The notes under the pieces are model-generated. The model ran no database searches. It saw only the letters and a list, made by a program, of their open reading frames with translations, and was not told the DNA's origin. This document shows positions 1 through 6,853 of a stretch of DNA of 8,929 nucleotides, piece by piece. A program made the translations under genes and the position numbers. Position 1 is the first letter of the stretch; each line of letters begins with the position of its first letter. Origin of the DNA: 1-14-0-10-45-29 sp964532715 (GTDB lineage: Archaea; Micrarchaeota; Micrarchaeia; Anstonellales; Anstonellaceae); assembly GCA_964532715.1 (NCBI GenBank), contig CAZHIX010000041.1, positions 1 through 8,929 of the forward strand. The letters run 5' to 3'.

Positions 1-101
1 AATTCACGAATTGAATTTGACTAAATTTTGCGCTTAATTATGCAACACCCTAAAAACTAGAAATAACCCACTAAATGCACACAAAACACAGAGTGTAAAT
101 G

Positions 102-108
102 TTTATAA
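102..108 (+). promoter_or_regulatory. Candidate TATA box and ribosome binding site for the duplicated membrane protein
   Basis: TTTATAA at 102-108 would place transcription start near 131. GGTGA at 131-135 matches the archaeal anti-Shine-Dalgarno sequence and sits six bases before the ATG at 142. The ATGs at 138 and 146 are in other frames. The predicted leader is very short, so either element could be incidental. The rest of 1-141 shows no recognisable gene. Confidence 0.4.
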
Positions 109-141
109 CCCCTAAAAGCAATAGCCTTTTGGTGAAAATGC

Positions 142-2337
142 ATGCATGAGCAGCAAAAAAAAGATATTGAAATGATTGGTCCAGATTATTATAATTTGGT
201 TCTTGGTATGAAACAGAGTTTTTCTGCTTCTAAAAATGTGTCTATAGTCGCCCCGTATATTTTTTTATTAATAACCACAGTCGTTTCATTATGCATTCCT
301 GTTCTTGCATATTTTAGCGTTGGGTTTGATATTTTAGCATTAGTATTTTCAGGTGTTATTGCAATTTTAGTTTACTTGTTTGGTGCTTTGTATATATACC
401 CAAGATTTTTGCGTGCAACCATGAGGACATTTGGATTTGAAATTGATAGTGCGCGTTCAATAACAGATTGGTTTTGGCTCAATCTTAACGTATTATATAA
501 TAATTTGCTAAGTGTTAGAGATAAAAATTTGATGATACCAGTTGTTTTAGGTTTACTTATTGGATTAATATTGCTGTTTATAGGTTTGATGTTACAACAA
601 AACAATAGCTGGACATCTTCATTTTTATTCATGATTTCAGCAGTTGTATTGGTATTTACAGGAGTGTTTTGGATAATTTCTTATACAATAAATTCAATTC
701 GCACACAATTTAGTGGACAATATTTTCTTCTTTCAAATTCAGCTACAAATGCAGTTAAGAAATCATATGAAAAAGTAGTTGGTAGAACAATAGAGCTTTG
801 GATTGTGAATTATGCATTAGAACAACTTTTTGGATATGTGGCTCTGGTTGCTATTTTTGCACCATTTTTTTATTTTGGAATGGTAACTGGGACATACCTG
901 AACTTGCGAGAGCCATTTTATCCGATATTGATAGCGGGCTTTTTACTTCTTCTTGCAACTGTTGGTTTATTTGCAGGGTGCATTGGATTTGTATTAAGAA
1001 CAAACATCTTCAAATACGTGCATAATACGCACCCAAATAAGTTGCAAAGGAAATGCTTGCTACTGCAAAACGATTCAGAATATAATGCACTTAATGGAGT
1101 TCGCTTTTCACTAGAGAACGTAAAATCAAGAGAACTTATATTATATTGGATTGCCAGTTTGATAGGATTTGGAATAATAGGAACTATCGGATTTTTTGCG
1201 CTTATTTTTGCAATTGGTGCACAAGATTTTATTGTAGCAACAATTACCGCAATTCTAACAATTGCAGGAATCGTACTTTTATCATCTTTTATTACACCAA
1301 GATTAATTCGCGCATCAATGATTGCAGCTAAACTCAAAGTTAGTCAAACCATACCGAGTATTGCACAAATGATAATATTTCATATAAAATATATATTTGC
1401 AAATATATTTTGCATATACGATTTGAAGTTATTACTATTGCCAATAATTACAATTATTTTGTGTATACCTGCACTAATAATTAATGGATTAGAAGTTAGC
1501 GTAGTTTTATTTGCGACGATTTCAGTATTCTTTGCATGGTATATTTCATATGCGATTCATATATATAGAACAATATTTGCATTACATGTGGCAGTTGAAG
1601 ACCCAAAACTAACTTTAGATTCAATAAAAATATCGCATGACTTAGTCAAGGGAAAGACGTTTGAATTATTTTTGAATACTTATGCGCAATATATTACGAT
1701 TTATTTAGTTTTTCAGATTATGTATCTGATTATTTATCCATTGATGATAATTCCATGCGTTGGATACTTGGTCATGATTATAATGTATATTGCGATGATG
1801 ACAGTTCTTCCACTTACATATTTAATTTGTAGTTCAAACATGTATGGGTATATGCGAGGTTATTACAAAGATCCGACATATATGAAATACATGCATAAAA
1901 ACGAAACGAGTTTAGACACAAGTAAGAATAACGAGCAAAACGTGCAAATAGAGAATAAAACAGATTTGCATACTGAGAATAAATTATGCGAAAAACATGA
2001 CGTTGAGACGGACAAAACAACAGAACAAAAATCAAATGAACAGACAAAAGAAGAAGATATTCTTGAATCACTTGAATACAATAATGAATCAGATATACAC
2101 ACAGATAAGCACATCAAAACAGATATTGAACATGAAAAAGACTTGGAGCCCAAATCACATATACTTAAATATGAAGTTCCAAGCGAATTTAGAGATTACT
2201 CTTTGCATACACATACACAAAAAATAAATAAACCGCAAACAAAACCAACAAACAAAAACTCAAAAAAGAAAAATACTACGCACAACAAAAAACAGACCAA
2301 GAATAAAAAACAAAGCACAAAAAAAAGAAAAAAATAA
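142..2337 (+). CDS. Polytopic membrane protein of two homologous six-helix halves with a charged, Lys-rich C-terminal tail
   Basis: 731 residues; I do not recognise a named family with certainty. Hydropathy by eye gives about 12 membrane segments: roughly 34-58, 62-86, 131-151, 158-181, 223-250, 260-287, then 332-360, 362-388, 430-449, 451-474, 517-536 and 539-565. The halves are homologous: PRFLRA (87-92) matches PRLIRA (386-391), SYTINSIRT (180-188) matches SYAIHIYRT (469-477), and VVGRTIELW (212-220) matches LVKGKTFELF (501-510), an offset of about 290-300 residues. The S-x(n)-V-x-G-[RK]-T motif before a membrane helix recalls bacterial DUF975/GPDPase_memb-type membrane domains, but that link is tentative. 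From about 575 the protein is soluble and low in complexity, first Glu/Asp/Lys-rich and then, from about 695, almost all Lys, Asn, Thr and Gln, ending KKRKK. The tail is probably cytosolic and could contact nucleic acid or acidic surfaces (inference). The start at 142 is supported by GGTGA six bases upstream. Confidence 0.9.
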   Translation: MHEQQKKDIEMIGPDYYNLVLGMKQSFSASKNVSIVAPYIFLLITTVVSLCIPVLAYFSVGFDILALVFSGVIAILVYLFGALYIYPRFLRATMRTFGFEIDSARSITDWFWLNLNVLYNNLLSVRDKNLMIPVVLGLLIGLILLFIGLMLQQNNSWTSSFLFMISAVVLVFTGVFWIISYTINSIRTQFSGQYFLLSNSATNAVKKSYEKVVGRTIELWIVNYALEQLFGYVALVAIFAPFFYFGMVTGTYLNLREPFYPILIAGFLLLLATVGLFAGCIGFVLRTNIFKYVHNTHPNKLQRKCLLLQNDSEYNALNGVRFSLENVKSRELILYWIASLIGFGIIGTIGFFALIFAIGAQDFIVATITAILTIAGIVLLSSFITPRLIRASMIAAKLKVSQTIPSIAQMIIFHIKYIFANIFCIYDLKLLLLPIITIILCIPALIINGLEVSVVLFATISVFFAWYISYAIHIYRTIFALHVAVEDPKLTLDSIKISHDLVKGKTFELFLNTYAQYITIYLVFQIMYLIIYPLMIIPCVGYLVMIIMYIAMMTVLPLTYLICSSNMYGYMRGYYKDPTYMKYMHKNETSLDTSKNNEQNVQIENKTDLHTENKLCEKHDVETDKTTEQKSNEQTKEEDILESLEYNNESDIHTDKHIKTDIEHEKDLEPKSHILKYEVPSEFRDYSLHTHTQKINKPQTKPTNKNSKKKNTTHNKKQTKNKKQSTKKRKK
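2319..2334 (-). terminator. Poly-T terminator for the deoxyhypusine synthase-like gene
   Basis: Read on the minus strand this is T7-C-T8, beginning 33 bases after the TGA stop at 2367. Oligo-T runs are the usual archaeal terminators. The tract lies inside the coding sequence for the Lys-rich end of the convergent membrane protein gene, so the A-rich Lys codons on one strand form the terminator on the other. Confidence 0.55.
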
Positions 2338-2366
2338 TAGTTGAATAGATTAGCATATAGATTTGG

Positions 2367-3347
2367 TCATTGACCTAATACATATGCAAACATTAGTGGC
2401 ACAACGATAGTTGCATCAGATTCAATCATAAAACGAGGAGTAGTTATACTTAATTTGCCCCAGGTTATTTTCTCGTTTGGAGGCGCACCGGAGTATGAGC
2501 CATAACTTGTGGTAGAATCACTTATTTGACAAAAATATGACCATAGCGGTACTTGTACATCCATAATATCTTGATTGATTAGTGGAACTACACAGATTGG
2601 AAAGTCCCCACTTATTCCACCACCGATTTGAAAAAAACCTATTTTTGAATTAAAAGAATTTTCAGTATACCATTGCACCAAAAATTTCATATAATCTATT
2701 CCTTCTTTCACAATTGAAGGATTTTTTATGTTTTTTCTAATATTTTCTGCAACAAAATAGTTTCCAAGAGAACTATCTGCCCAACCAGGAACAAAGATAG
2801 GTATATTTTTCTCACATGCTGCCAAGACCCAACTATCTTTTGGATCTATTTGGTATTCGTCTTGTAGAACTTTACTTGTTAATAATTCATATATGTATTC
2901 GTGGGGAAAAGCAGGTTCATTTTTTTTATCATGTTCCTGCCAAATTGGCAAGAGATGTTTCTCAATTTTTCGCATAGCTTCCTGCTCAGGAATTGCAGTA
3001 TCAGTAACCCGATTAAGACCACTATCAAATAAACTTTTTTCATCGGCCAAATTAAGATCTCTATAATTTGATATATTCTTATAACTATTATGTGCAACCA
3101 AATTGAATATATCTTCCTCAAGATTTGCACCCGTAGTGCATATGGCATGAATTTTATCTGCACGTATCATTTCTGCAATGGACTTTCCAAGTTCTGCAGT
3201 GCTCATTGCACCCGCCATTGCTAAAAATAATTTTCCATTTGATTCAAAATGAGTTTTGAGTGACTTTGAAGCATCCAAAAGTTCACGCGCGTTAAAATGA
3301 TTATAATGTCTTTGCATAAAATTTGAAATCGTTCCACTCACATTCAT
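2367..3347 (-). CDS. Deoxyhypusine synthase family protein, bacterial-like branch
   Basis: 326 residues from the start chosen here. The deoxyhypusine synthase fold moves an aminobutyl group from spermidine with NAD. Family landmarks are GAMSTAELG (about 46-54), CTGANLEEDIFNLVAH (70-85), NYRDL, NRVTDT, FVPGWADSSLGN, IGGGISGDFPICVVP and QISDSTTSYGSYSG. NEKITWGKL carries Glu292, Trp296 and Lys298 with the same spacing as human Glu323, Trp327 and catalytic Lys329. The sequence resembles the bacterial/cyanobacterial homologues more than classical archaeal or eukaryotic enzymes: by manual alignment the catalytic His288 of human DHS (IGGGVVKHH) is replaced by Asp248 (IGGGISGD). Some members of this wider family make homospermidine, so aIF5A modification cannot be assumed. 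Start: AAGGAGGG seven bases upstream of ATG 3347 is the strongest ribosome binding site in the window, and homologues begin at this residue. Longer in-frame starts exist at GTG 3428 and ATG 3419 (GTGA upstream), adding 27 or 24 residues with no family similarity that I recognise. Confidence 0.92.
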   Translation of the reverse strand: MNVSGTISNFMQRHYNHFNARELLDASKSLKTHFESNGKLFLAMAGAMSTAELGKSIAEMIRADKIHAICTTGANLEEDIFNLVAHNSYKNISNYRDLNLADEKSLFDSGLNRVTDTAIPEQEAMRKIEKHLLPIWQEHDKKNEPAFPHEYIYELLTSKVLQDEYQIDPKDSWVLAACEKNIPIFVPGWADSSLGNYFVAENIRKNIKNPSIVKEGIDYMKFLVQWYTENSFNSKIGFFQIGGGISGDFPICVVPLINQDIMDVQVPLWSYFCQISDSTTSYGSYSGAPPNEKITWGKLSITTPRFMIESDATIVVPLMFAYVLGQ

Positions 3348-3354
3348 TCGGCAA

Positions 3355-3362
3355 CCCTCCTT
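3355..3362 (-). promoter_or_regulatory. Strong Shine-Dalgarno (AAGGAGGG) fixing the synthase start
   Basis: AAGGAGGG on the minus strand is seven bases from ATG 3347. It lies inside the upstream in-frame extension, which argues that the extension is leader rather than protein. Confidence 0.75.
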
Positions 3363-3465
3363 CGACACAGATACAATCGTATTACTGTGGGAATTGAAAA
3401 CCAGTCCGCTAAAAATCATTTTTGTCACAAAGCTTCGGTTTTCAAATACATTAATGACACTAAAG

Positions 3466-3474
3466 TATATTATA
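3466..3474 (-). promoter_or_regulatory. Candidate TATA box for the deoxyhypusine synthase-like gene
   Basis: The minus strand reads TATAATATA here. A start about 26 bases downstream (near 3444) would give a leader of about 97 bases to ATG 3347. The leader would also span the alternative starts at 3428 and 3419, so this promoter leaves open an N-terminally extended product. Confidence 0.45.
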
Positions 3475-3618
3475 GTAAGGGTTTTTCAAAGAATTTTTTA
3501 TTACTAAACTAACAAAAACACATTTTTGATTGCAGTGAGTAAAAAGATACGCACTTAATTGAATTTGTGGACATACACAAACAAACACACGATAAGTAGA
3601 ACTTAACGACGGTTACTA
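3475..3618. other. Gene-free AT-rich stretch upstream of the repeat array
   Basis: No ORF with a start signal, RNA gene or mobile-element sequence is visible. AAGTAGAACTT, the AAGT/ACTT dyad that recurs inside the 98-base repeat, occurs once here (3594-3604), 27 bases before its next copy. The whole gap between the synthase start and the tRNA is 3348-3885. Confidence 0.5.
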
Positions 3619-3880
3619 AAAAGTAGAACTTGCAAACTCTTCAAAAACGTGTATTGCACTGCGAAATTTTTGAGCGAAGCTCAAATTCATTAATTAGCAC
3701 ATATTAACAATTTTTCAAAAGTAGAACTTAAAACGCTTCTACAAACTTGTGATACACTGCGAAATTTTTGAGCGAAGCTCAAATTCATTAATTAGCACAT
3801 ATTAACAATTTTTCAAAAGTAGAACTTAAAACGCTTCTACAAACTTGTGATACACTGCGAAATTTTTGAGCGAAGCTCAA
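3619..3880. repeat. Tandem 98-base repeat array, two perfect copies plus flanking partial copies
   Basis: Copies at 3661-3758 and 3759-3856 read identically. A third, partial copy (first 24 bases) runs 3857-3880. A degenerate half copy (3619-3660) precedes the first in exact 98-base register: the AAGTAGAACTT element lies at 3621, 3719 and 3817. Each unit has two potential hairpins: TTTGAGC-GAA-GCTCAAA near its start and GTAGAA-N10-TTCTAC near its end. GCGAAGC is known to form an unusually stable DNA mini-hairpin. The unit length is not a multiple of three and no ORF crosses the array, so it is not coding. There are no unique spacers, so it is not CRISPR. It could be a structured RNA, a protein-binding array, a satellite expanded by slippage, or tRNA-flanking debris. 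Confidence 0.9.
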
Positions 3881-3886
3881 AAATTT
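3860..3886 (-). terminator. Perfect 12-bp hairpin directly after the tRNA, possible terminator or processing element
   Basis: AAATTTTTGAGC (3860-3871), loop GAA, GCTCAAAAATTT (3875-3886) is a perfect dyad. In the two full repeats the same hairpin has only a 7-bp stem; here the partial repeat runs into AAATTT and lengthens it. On the tRNA strand the stem begins at the discriminator base and includes a T5 run, so it may terminate transcription or affect 3' trimming. Confidence 0.45.
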
Positions 3887-4019
3887 GCCAAGGGGGGGAT
3901 TTGAACCCCCGACTTCCAGATGTCTTAGATGCCCTTATTCATCATCGCCACTAAAGGCTCATTACTCATAAAGATAATCCTATGAGTCTGGCACTCCAAC
4001 CAGGCTGAGTTACCTTGGC
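3886..4019 (-). tRNA. tRNA-Met (CAU), elongator type, with a 59-base intron at 37/38
   Basis: Exon 1 is 4019-3981, the intron 3980-3922 and exon 2 3921-3886; the mature tRNA is 75 bases. Acceptor GCCAAGG pairs with CCTTGGC, D stem ACTC with GAGT, anticodon stem CCAGA with TCTGG, and T stem GGGGG with CCCCC around TTCAAAT. The variable region is five bases and the discriminator is A. CCA is not encoded. The spliced loop is CTCATAA, anticodon CAT. The splice region folds as a slightly relaxed archaeal bulge-helix-bulge: CTCA pairs with TAAG except for one C-A mismatch, the bulges are TA|G and AC|A, and GAT pairs with ATC inside, followed by TCTTTAT with ATAAGGG. The anticodon stem lacks the G-C run of initiators. 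tRNA-Ile2 (also CAU) is less likely, because the first bases are GCC as in archaeal elongator tRNA-Met. Confidence 0.93.
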
Positions 4020-4067
4020 ATTTTCAGCCCAAAAACATTTAGAAGCCAAAAAGTATTTTGTCCAATT

Positions 4068-4078
4068 AAATATAAAAA
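4068..4078 (-). promoter_or_regulatory. Candidate TATA box for tRNA-Met
   Basis: The minus strand reads TTTTTATATTT, about 50 bases before the mature tRNA 5' end. Transcription would start near 4047 and leave a leader of roughly 28 bases for RNase P to remove. Confidence 0.45.
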
Positions 4079-4092
4079 GGGGGCATAGGTGC

Positions 4093-4098
4093 AAAAAA
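4093..4098 (-). terminator. Oligo-T terminator of the Beta_propel lipoprotein gene
   Basis: T6 on the minus strand lies two bases after the TAG stop (4101-4103), flanked by a small GTG/CAC dyad. A second T5 tract at 4074-4078 overlaps the tRNA TATA box. Confidence 0.4.
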
Positions 4099-4100
4099 CA

Positions 4101-6368
4101 CTAATTTATGAAAGGCACCTTTATAGCGCTAAATACATCTTGATCTTGCTCACTTTTTTTGGATATAGTAATTGAAGAGATTTCGGGCATATTTTCGCTT
4201 ATATTGTTGACTTTGAGATATTTGTCAGATATTGTGTAAAGTCTATCTTCTATGTATAGACTTCGTTTCACAGTACTCTCAGACAACCAACCCCCATAGA
4301 AACTCTCAGATTGGGAATGCTTCACTGTACCGTATTCTTCAAACCCATCTTTGGTTATATTGATAACAACGGCACCGTCCCAGACATTTGTTTTGTCTCT
4401 AAAAAAGCTTTCTTGCGTTTGCACTACTTTTAGAGGTAAGACTAGTAGACCTTTGGATTTATCAAGCAAAAACGCTTTATGATCATAAAGAACTGCTGAG
4501 TCAGAACCGCTTGAACCAAATTCCATATAGTCTATTTCTTTTGGTTTTTGCAAATCTTGCACATTAAAAAGTGAGATTTTTACACCTTTAGTTTCAACCC
4601 CACCCCATGAATTCTGCTCGGTTTGCTTTCCGATACCTATGATTATGTTTTGATCATATGGATGTAAATAACTAGAATATCCCGGAATTTTTAATTCTCC
4701 CAAGACAGCAGGTTCTTTTGGATTTGATAAATCAATTACAAAAAATGGATCCATTTGTTTATATGTGACAAGATACAGTTTATCCCCCATAAATCTTGAA
4801 GAATATATTTTTTCATCTTTTGCAATTTTTTCAATTCGCCCAACCGTATTCAGATTTGAATCAAGCACGTAAACGTTATTGTACTGTATTCTTTTTTGTG
4901 CATAAACATCTATCGTAGTTGCAAGACGCAAATTTGAGTCATATTCATCCATTGAAAACTGATTTAGTAATTTTCCATGAACTGCACCCTGCGCAACATG
5001 ATTTATTTTTCCATTTTCAATAGAAAATTTATGAATAGAAGTGCTTGAGCGCTCAATTTCCAAAAGTGCATCATATTGAGCAAGTTTATCTTGTATGTTT
5101 TCATAGAGCTCTTTTCGTTGTCTTATGATTTCTTGTGAATAACCCGAATTGGTCAGATATGCCGGTTCAAAATATGATTGAAGTTGTTCGGATATCTTTT
5201 GCCATGTCTGCTCCTCATCAAGTTTTTGAGTTTTTATTTTTTCAATTTGATTAACTACTTCGCTTGGTAGCATTGGCAATATTATCTCATCAAATCTTTC
5301 TTTTTGATAACTTTGTTGCCCATAACACCAACTACACCAATTTTGATTTTTTGAGTATGCAATGTATAAATAGTTTTGAGACATCATCAAAGTATTTGAT
5401 TGCCCCATTAAATACGTCTTTGAATCTAAAATATTGTTTGAATTCAAATCAAATGAAGTTATTGTGTTAAGTGAATAGCTTTGTTCTGGATTTTCAAAAT
5501 AGTAAATGTCAGTATATATTTGCAAATCGGCTACATTTAGAATAGGTGGATTCATATCGTTTTGTACATATTCGTTTGAAACAAAATAAATAATATCGTC
5601 AATCATTCTTGATTGATAATAGTTCCCAGAAACTGAAATATTTGTCAATAAAGTTGGATTTGATGGATTACTTACATCAAATACATATAGTAAAGTATAT
5701 GACCTATATGTTCTTTGAGGGTTAATATCGTATTTTTCAAAATAAAATTGTTCTTTTTGAATTGTTGAAAATATTGCAAGTCTATTTTTATTCACATATA
5801 GTTGTTGAGTACCATCAGAATAGTAATTATACAAATTGTTTTGTTCAGAAAGTAATTTTTGCTCAAACACTATATTTGTAGTTTGAGCATCAATTATAAT
5901 AAGATTTGAATTTTTTACCATATAGATATATTTTCCATCTGTTTTTACAAAATCTGCTTCATCAACTCCGACAACTTGCACGTTTGTAGTAGAGTGATCT
6001 ACAGAGGATACCACACTTTGTGCATCAGTCAAACCAAGTGTTGCAAGTGGTGCAGACAATGTTTTTGCACTGGATTCAACGGAATTTGATAGGCTTCCAT
6101 CAAAGGTTTGAGTTGGTTGCATGAGATTTGTATTTTGAGTTATATATTGTTTGAAATGCTCAAAATTATCAAACTTTTTTACTTGGCTTAATTGAGTATT
6201 TTTCAAAAAAGCAGTAGTGTCAGCAATAGTGAGTATATCTTTTTCGCTTGTTACTGTTTGATTCTGCTCAGAAATTATTTTATCCAAATCAAAATTCATA
6301 TTTTGTTCAACACAGCCAAAAAGAGACAGAAAACAAAACACAATTGCAACAATTTGTAAATTTTTCAT
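4101..6368 (-). CDS. Lipid-anchored, secreted Beta_propel (PF09826-type) protein
   Basis: 755 residues. MKNLQIVAIVFCFLSLFGC is a lipoprotein signal peptide with the lipobox LFGC; Cys19 would be lipidated and hold the protein outside the membrane. Hallmarks of the Beta_propel family follow: TNVQVVGVDEADFVKTDGKYIY (about 128-149), FDVSNPSNP (230-238), SIHKFSIENGK (444-454), LLNQFSMDEYD (467-477), FVIDLSNPKEPAVLGELKIPGYSSYLHPYD (543-572). The helical, charged insert around 360-440 is usual for the family. The function of this family is not established; a propeller usually offers a binding surface. The only cysteines in the mature part besides Cys19 are C345-S-W-C348, a CxxC pair that could form a disulfide or bind metal. 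The start at 6368, not 6395, is chosen because the signal peptide begins there, GGTG sits five bases upstream, and the TATA box at 6396-6404 would start transcription downstream of 6395. A promoter and a terminator separate it from the pilin genes upstream. Confidence 0.9.
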   Translation of the reverse strand: MKNLQIVAIVFCFLSLFGCVEQNMNFDLDKIISEQNQTVTSEKDILTIADTTAFLKNTQLSQVKKFDNFEHFKQYITQNTNLMQPTQTFDGSLSNSVESSAKTLSAPLATLGLTDAQSVVSSVDHSTTNVQVVGVDEADFVKTDGKYIYMVKNSNLIIIDAQTTNIVFEQKLLSEQNNLYNYYSDGTQQLYVNKNRLAIFSTIQKEQFYFEKYDINPQRTYRSYTLLYVFDVSNPSNPTLLTNISVSGNYYQSRMIDDIIYFVSNEYVQNDMNPPILNVADLQIYTDIYYFENPEQSYSLNTITSFDLNSNNILDSKTYLMGQSNTLMMSQNYLYIAYSKNQNWCSWCYGQQSYQKERFDEIILPMLPSEVVNQIEKIKTQKLDEEQTWQKISEQLQSYFEPAYLTNSGYSQEIIRQRKELYENIQDKLAQYDALLEIERSSTSIHKFSIENGKINHVAQGAVHGKLLNQFSMDEYDSNLRLATTIDVYAQKRIQYNNVYVLDSNLNTVGRIEKIAKDEKIYSSRFMGDKLYLVTYKQMDPFFVIDLSNPKEPAVLGELKIPGYSSYLHPYDQNIIIGIGKQTEQNSWGGVETKGVKISLFNVQDLQKPKEIDYMEFGSSGSDSAVLYDHKAFLLDKSKGLLVLPLKVVQTQESFFRDKTNVWDGAVVINITKDGFEEYGTVKHSQSESFYGGWLSESTVKRSLYIEDRLYTISDKYLKVNNISENMPEISSITISKKSEQDQDVFSAIKVPFIN

Positions 6369-6395
6369 ATGCACACCAAATACATCTTTTTGCAC

Positions 6396-6404
6396 TATAT
6401 ATTA
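6396..6404 (-). promoter_or_regulatory. Candidate TATA box of the Beta_propel lipoprotein gene
   Basis: The minus strand reads TAATATATA. Transcription about 26 bases on (near 6374) would give an almost leaderless mRNA for ATG 6368, with GGTG (6374-6377) at its very 5' end. Confidence 0.45.
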
Positions 6405-6425
6405 ACTTAATCGTTTTTGTTCGGT

Positions 6426-6439
6426 AAAAAAACGTTTTT
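6426..6439 (-). terminator. Oligo-T terminator after the pilin-like gene pair
   Basis: T7 on the minus strand (6426-6432) lies 11-17 bases after the TAA at 6444. It overlaps the perfect palindrome AAAAACGTTTTT (6428-6439). Together with the following TATA box it separates the pilin pair from the lipoprotein gene. Confidence 0.5.
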
Positions 6440-6443
6440 AATT

Positions 6444-6851
6444 TTAGGGAGTTTGTGGATATGGAATAGATGAGATTACCACTTGAGAATTATCATACCA
6501 TAAAAAAACAGTTTTGTTAAACTCCTTGTTTTTTTCAATACGTATATCACATAAAGTATTTGACCCAAATTCTAAATTATTGTAATGAGCAATTAGTGCT
6601 TTTTTATCAGGACTTGATGAAAAATCATAACCGCTACGCGCAAGTGAGACTGTTCTTGAATTTCCTGCGCCCAACACACAAATTTCATCGGCTAAATTTG
6701 CAATTTCCCAAACCTTACTTTTTAGCACAGAATACGAATACATGCTTGCCTGAGCACTTTGCAGATTGTTTACCGCTACAACTGCTATCAAAAGCATACT
6801 TATCCCAATAATTAGCACAAGCATGGATTCAAATGTGATTTGGGCGTTCAT
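6444..6851 (-). CDS. Class III signal peptide (pilin-like) surface protein
   Basis: 135 residues. MNAQITFESMLVLIIG has the archaeal class III pattern Q-x-[ST]-x-E (Q4, T6, E8) followed by a hydrophobic helix to about residue 27. A prepilin peptidase of the EppA type would cut just before Gln4, leaving the helix as assembly core. The remainder is a small ectodomain with Cys58 and Cys101, which could pair; the segment ANLADEICVLGAGNSRTVSL resembles a region seen in archaeal pilin-like proteins. The ATG follows the stop of the upstream pilin-like gene by only two bases, and AGGA from the end of that gene serves as ribosome binding site, so the two are translationally coupled. The exact partner structure is unknown; a pseudopilin role is equally possible. 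Confidence 0.82.
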   Translation of the reverse strand: MNAQITFESMLVLIIGISMLLIAVVAVNNLQSAQASMYSYSVLKSKVWEIANLADEICVLGAGNSRTVSLARSGYDFSSSPDKKALIAHYNNLEFGSNTLCDIRIEKNKEFNKTVFLWYDNSQVVISSIPYPQTP

Positions 6852-6853
6852 AT

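Noticed and set aside
1..141. End of an upstream gene at the left edge
   Set aside because: Short open stretches exist in some frames, but none is long enough or similar enough to anything to support a call.
918..1337. 139-residue antisense ORF inside the membrane protein gene
   Set aside because: It is a shadow frame opposite a clear membrane protein, with no start signal and no recognisable domain.
1863..2153. Antisense and alternate-frame ORFs over the charged tail
   Set aside because: Low-complexity Ser/Cys/Phe-rich translations arise from the repetitive Lys/Asp/Glu codons on the other strand.
3619..3880. CRISPR array
   Set aside because: The 98-base units are contiguous and identical, with no variable spacers between short repeats, and no cas gene is nearby.
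3922..3980. C/D box guide RNA within the tRNA intron
   Set aside because: A box C-like ATGATGA is present, but I see no CTGA box D at a workable distance and the intron is very short.
3857..4019. Integration (att) site at the tRNA 3' end
   Set aside because: The repeated sequence stops before the tRNA sequence, no second copy of the tRNA 3' end occurs in the window, and no integrase is present.
5264..5470. 68-residue + strand ORF within the Beta_propel gene
   Set aside because: Opposite strand of a well-supported gene, with no family similarity or ribosome binding site.
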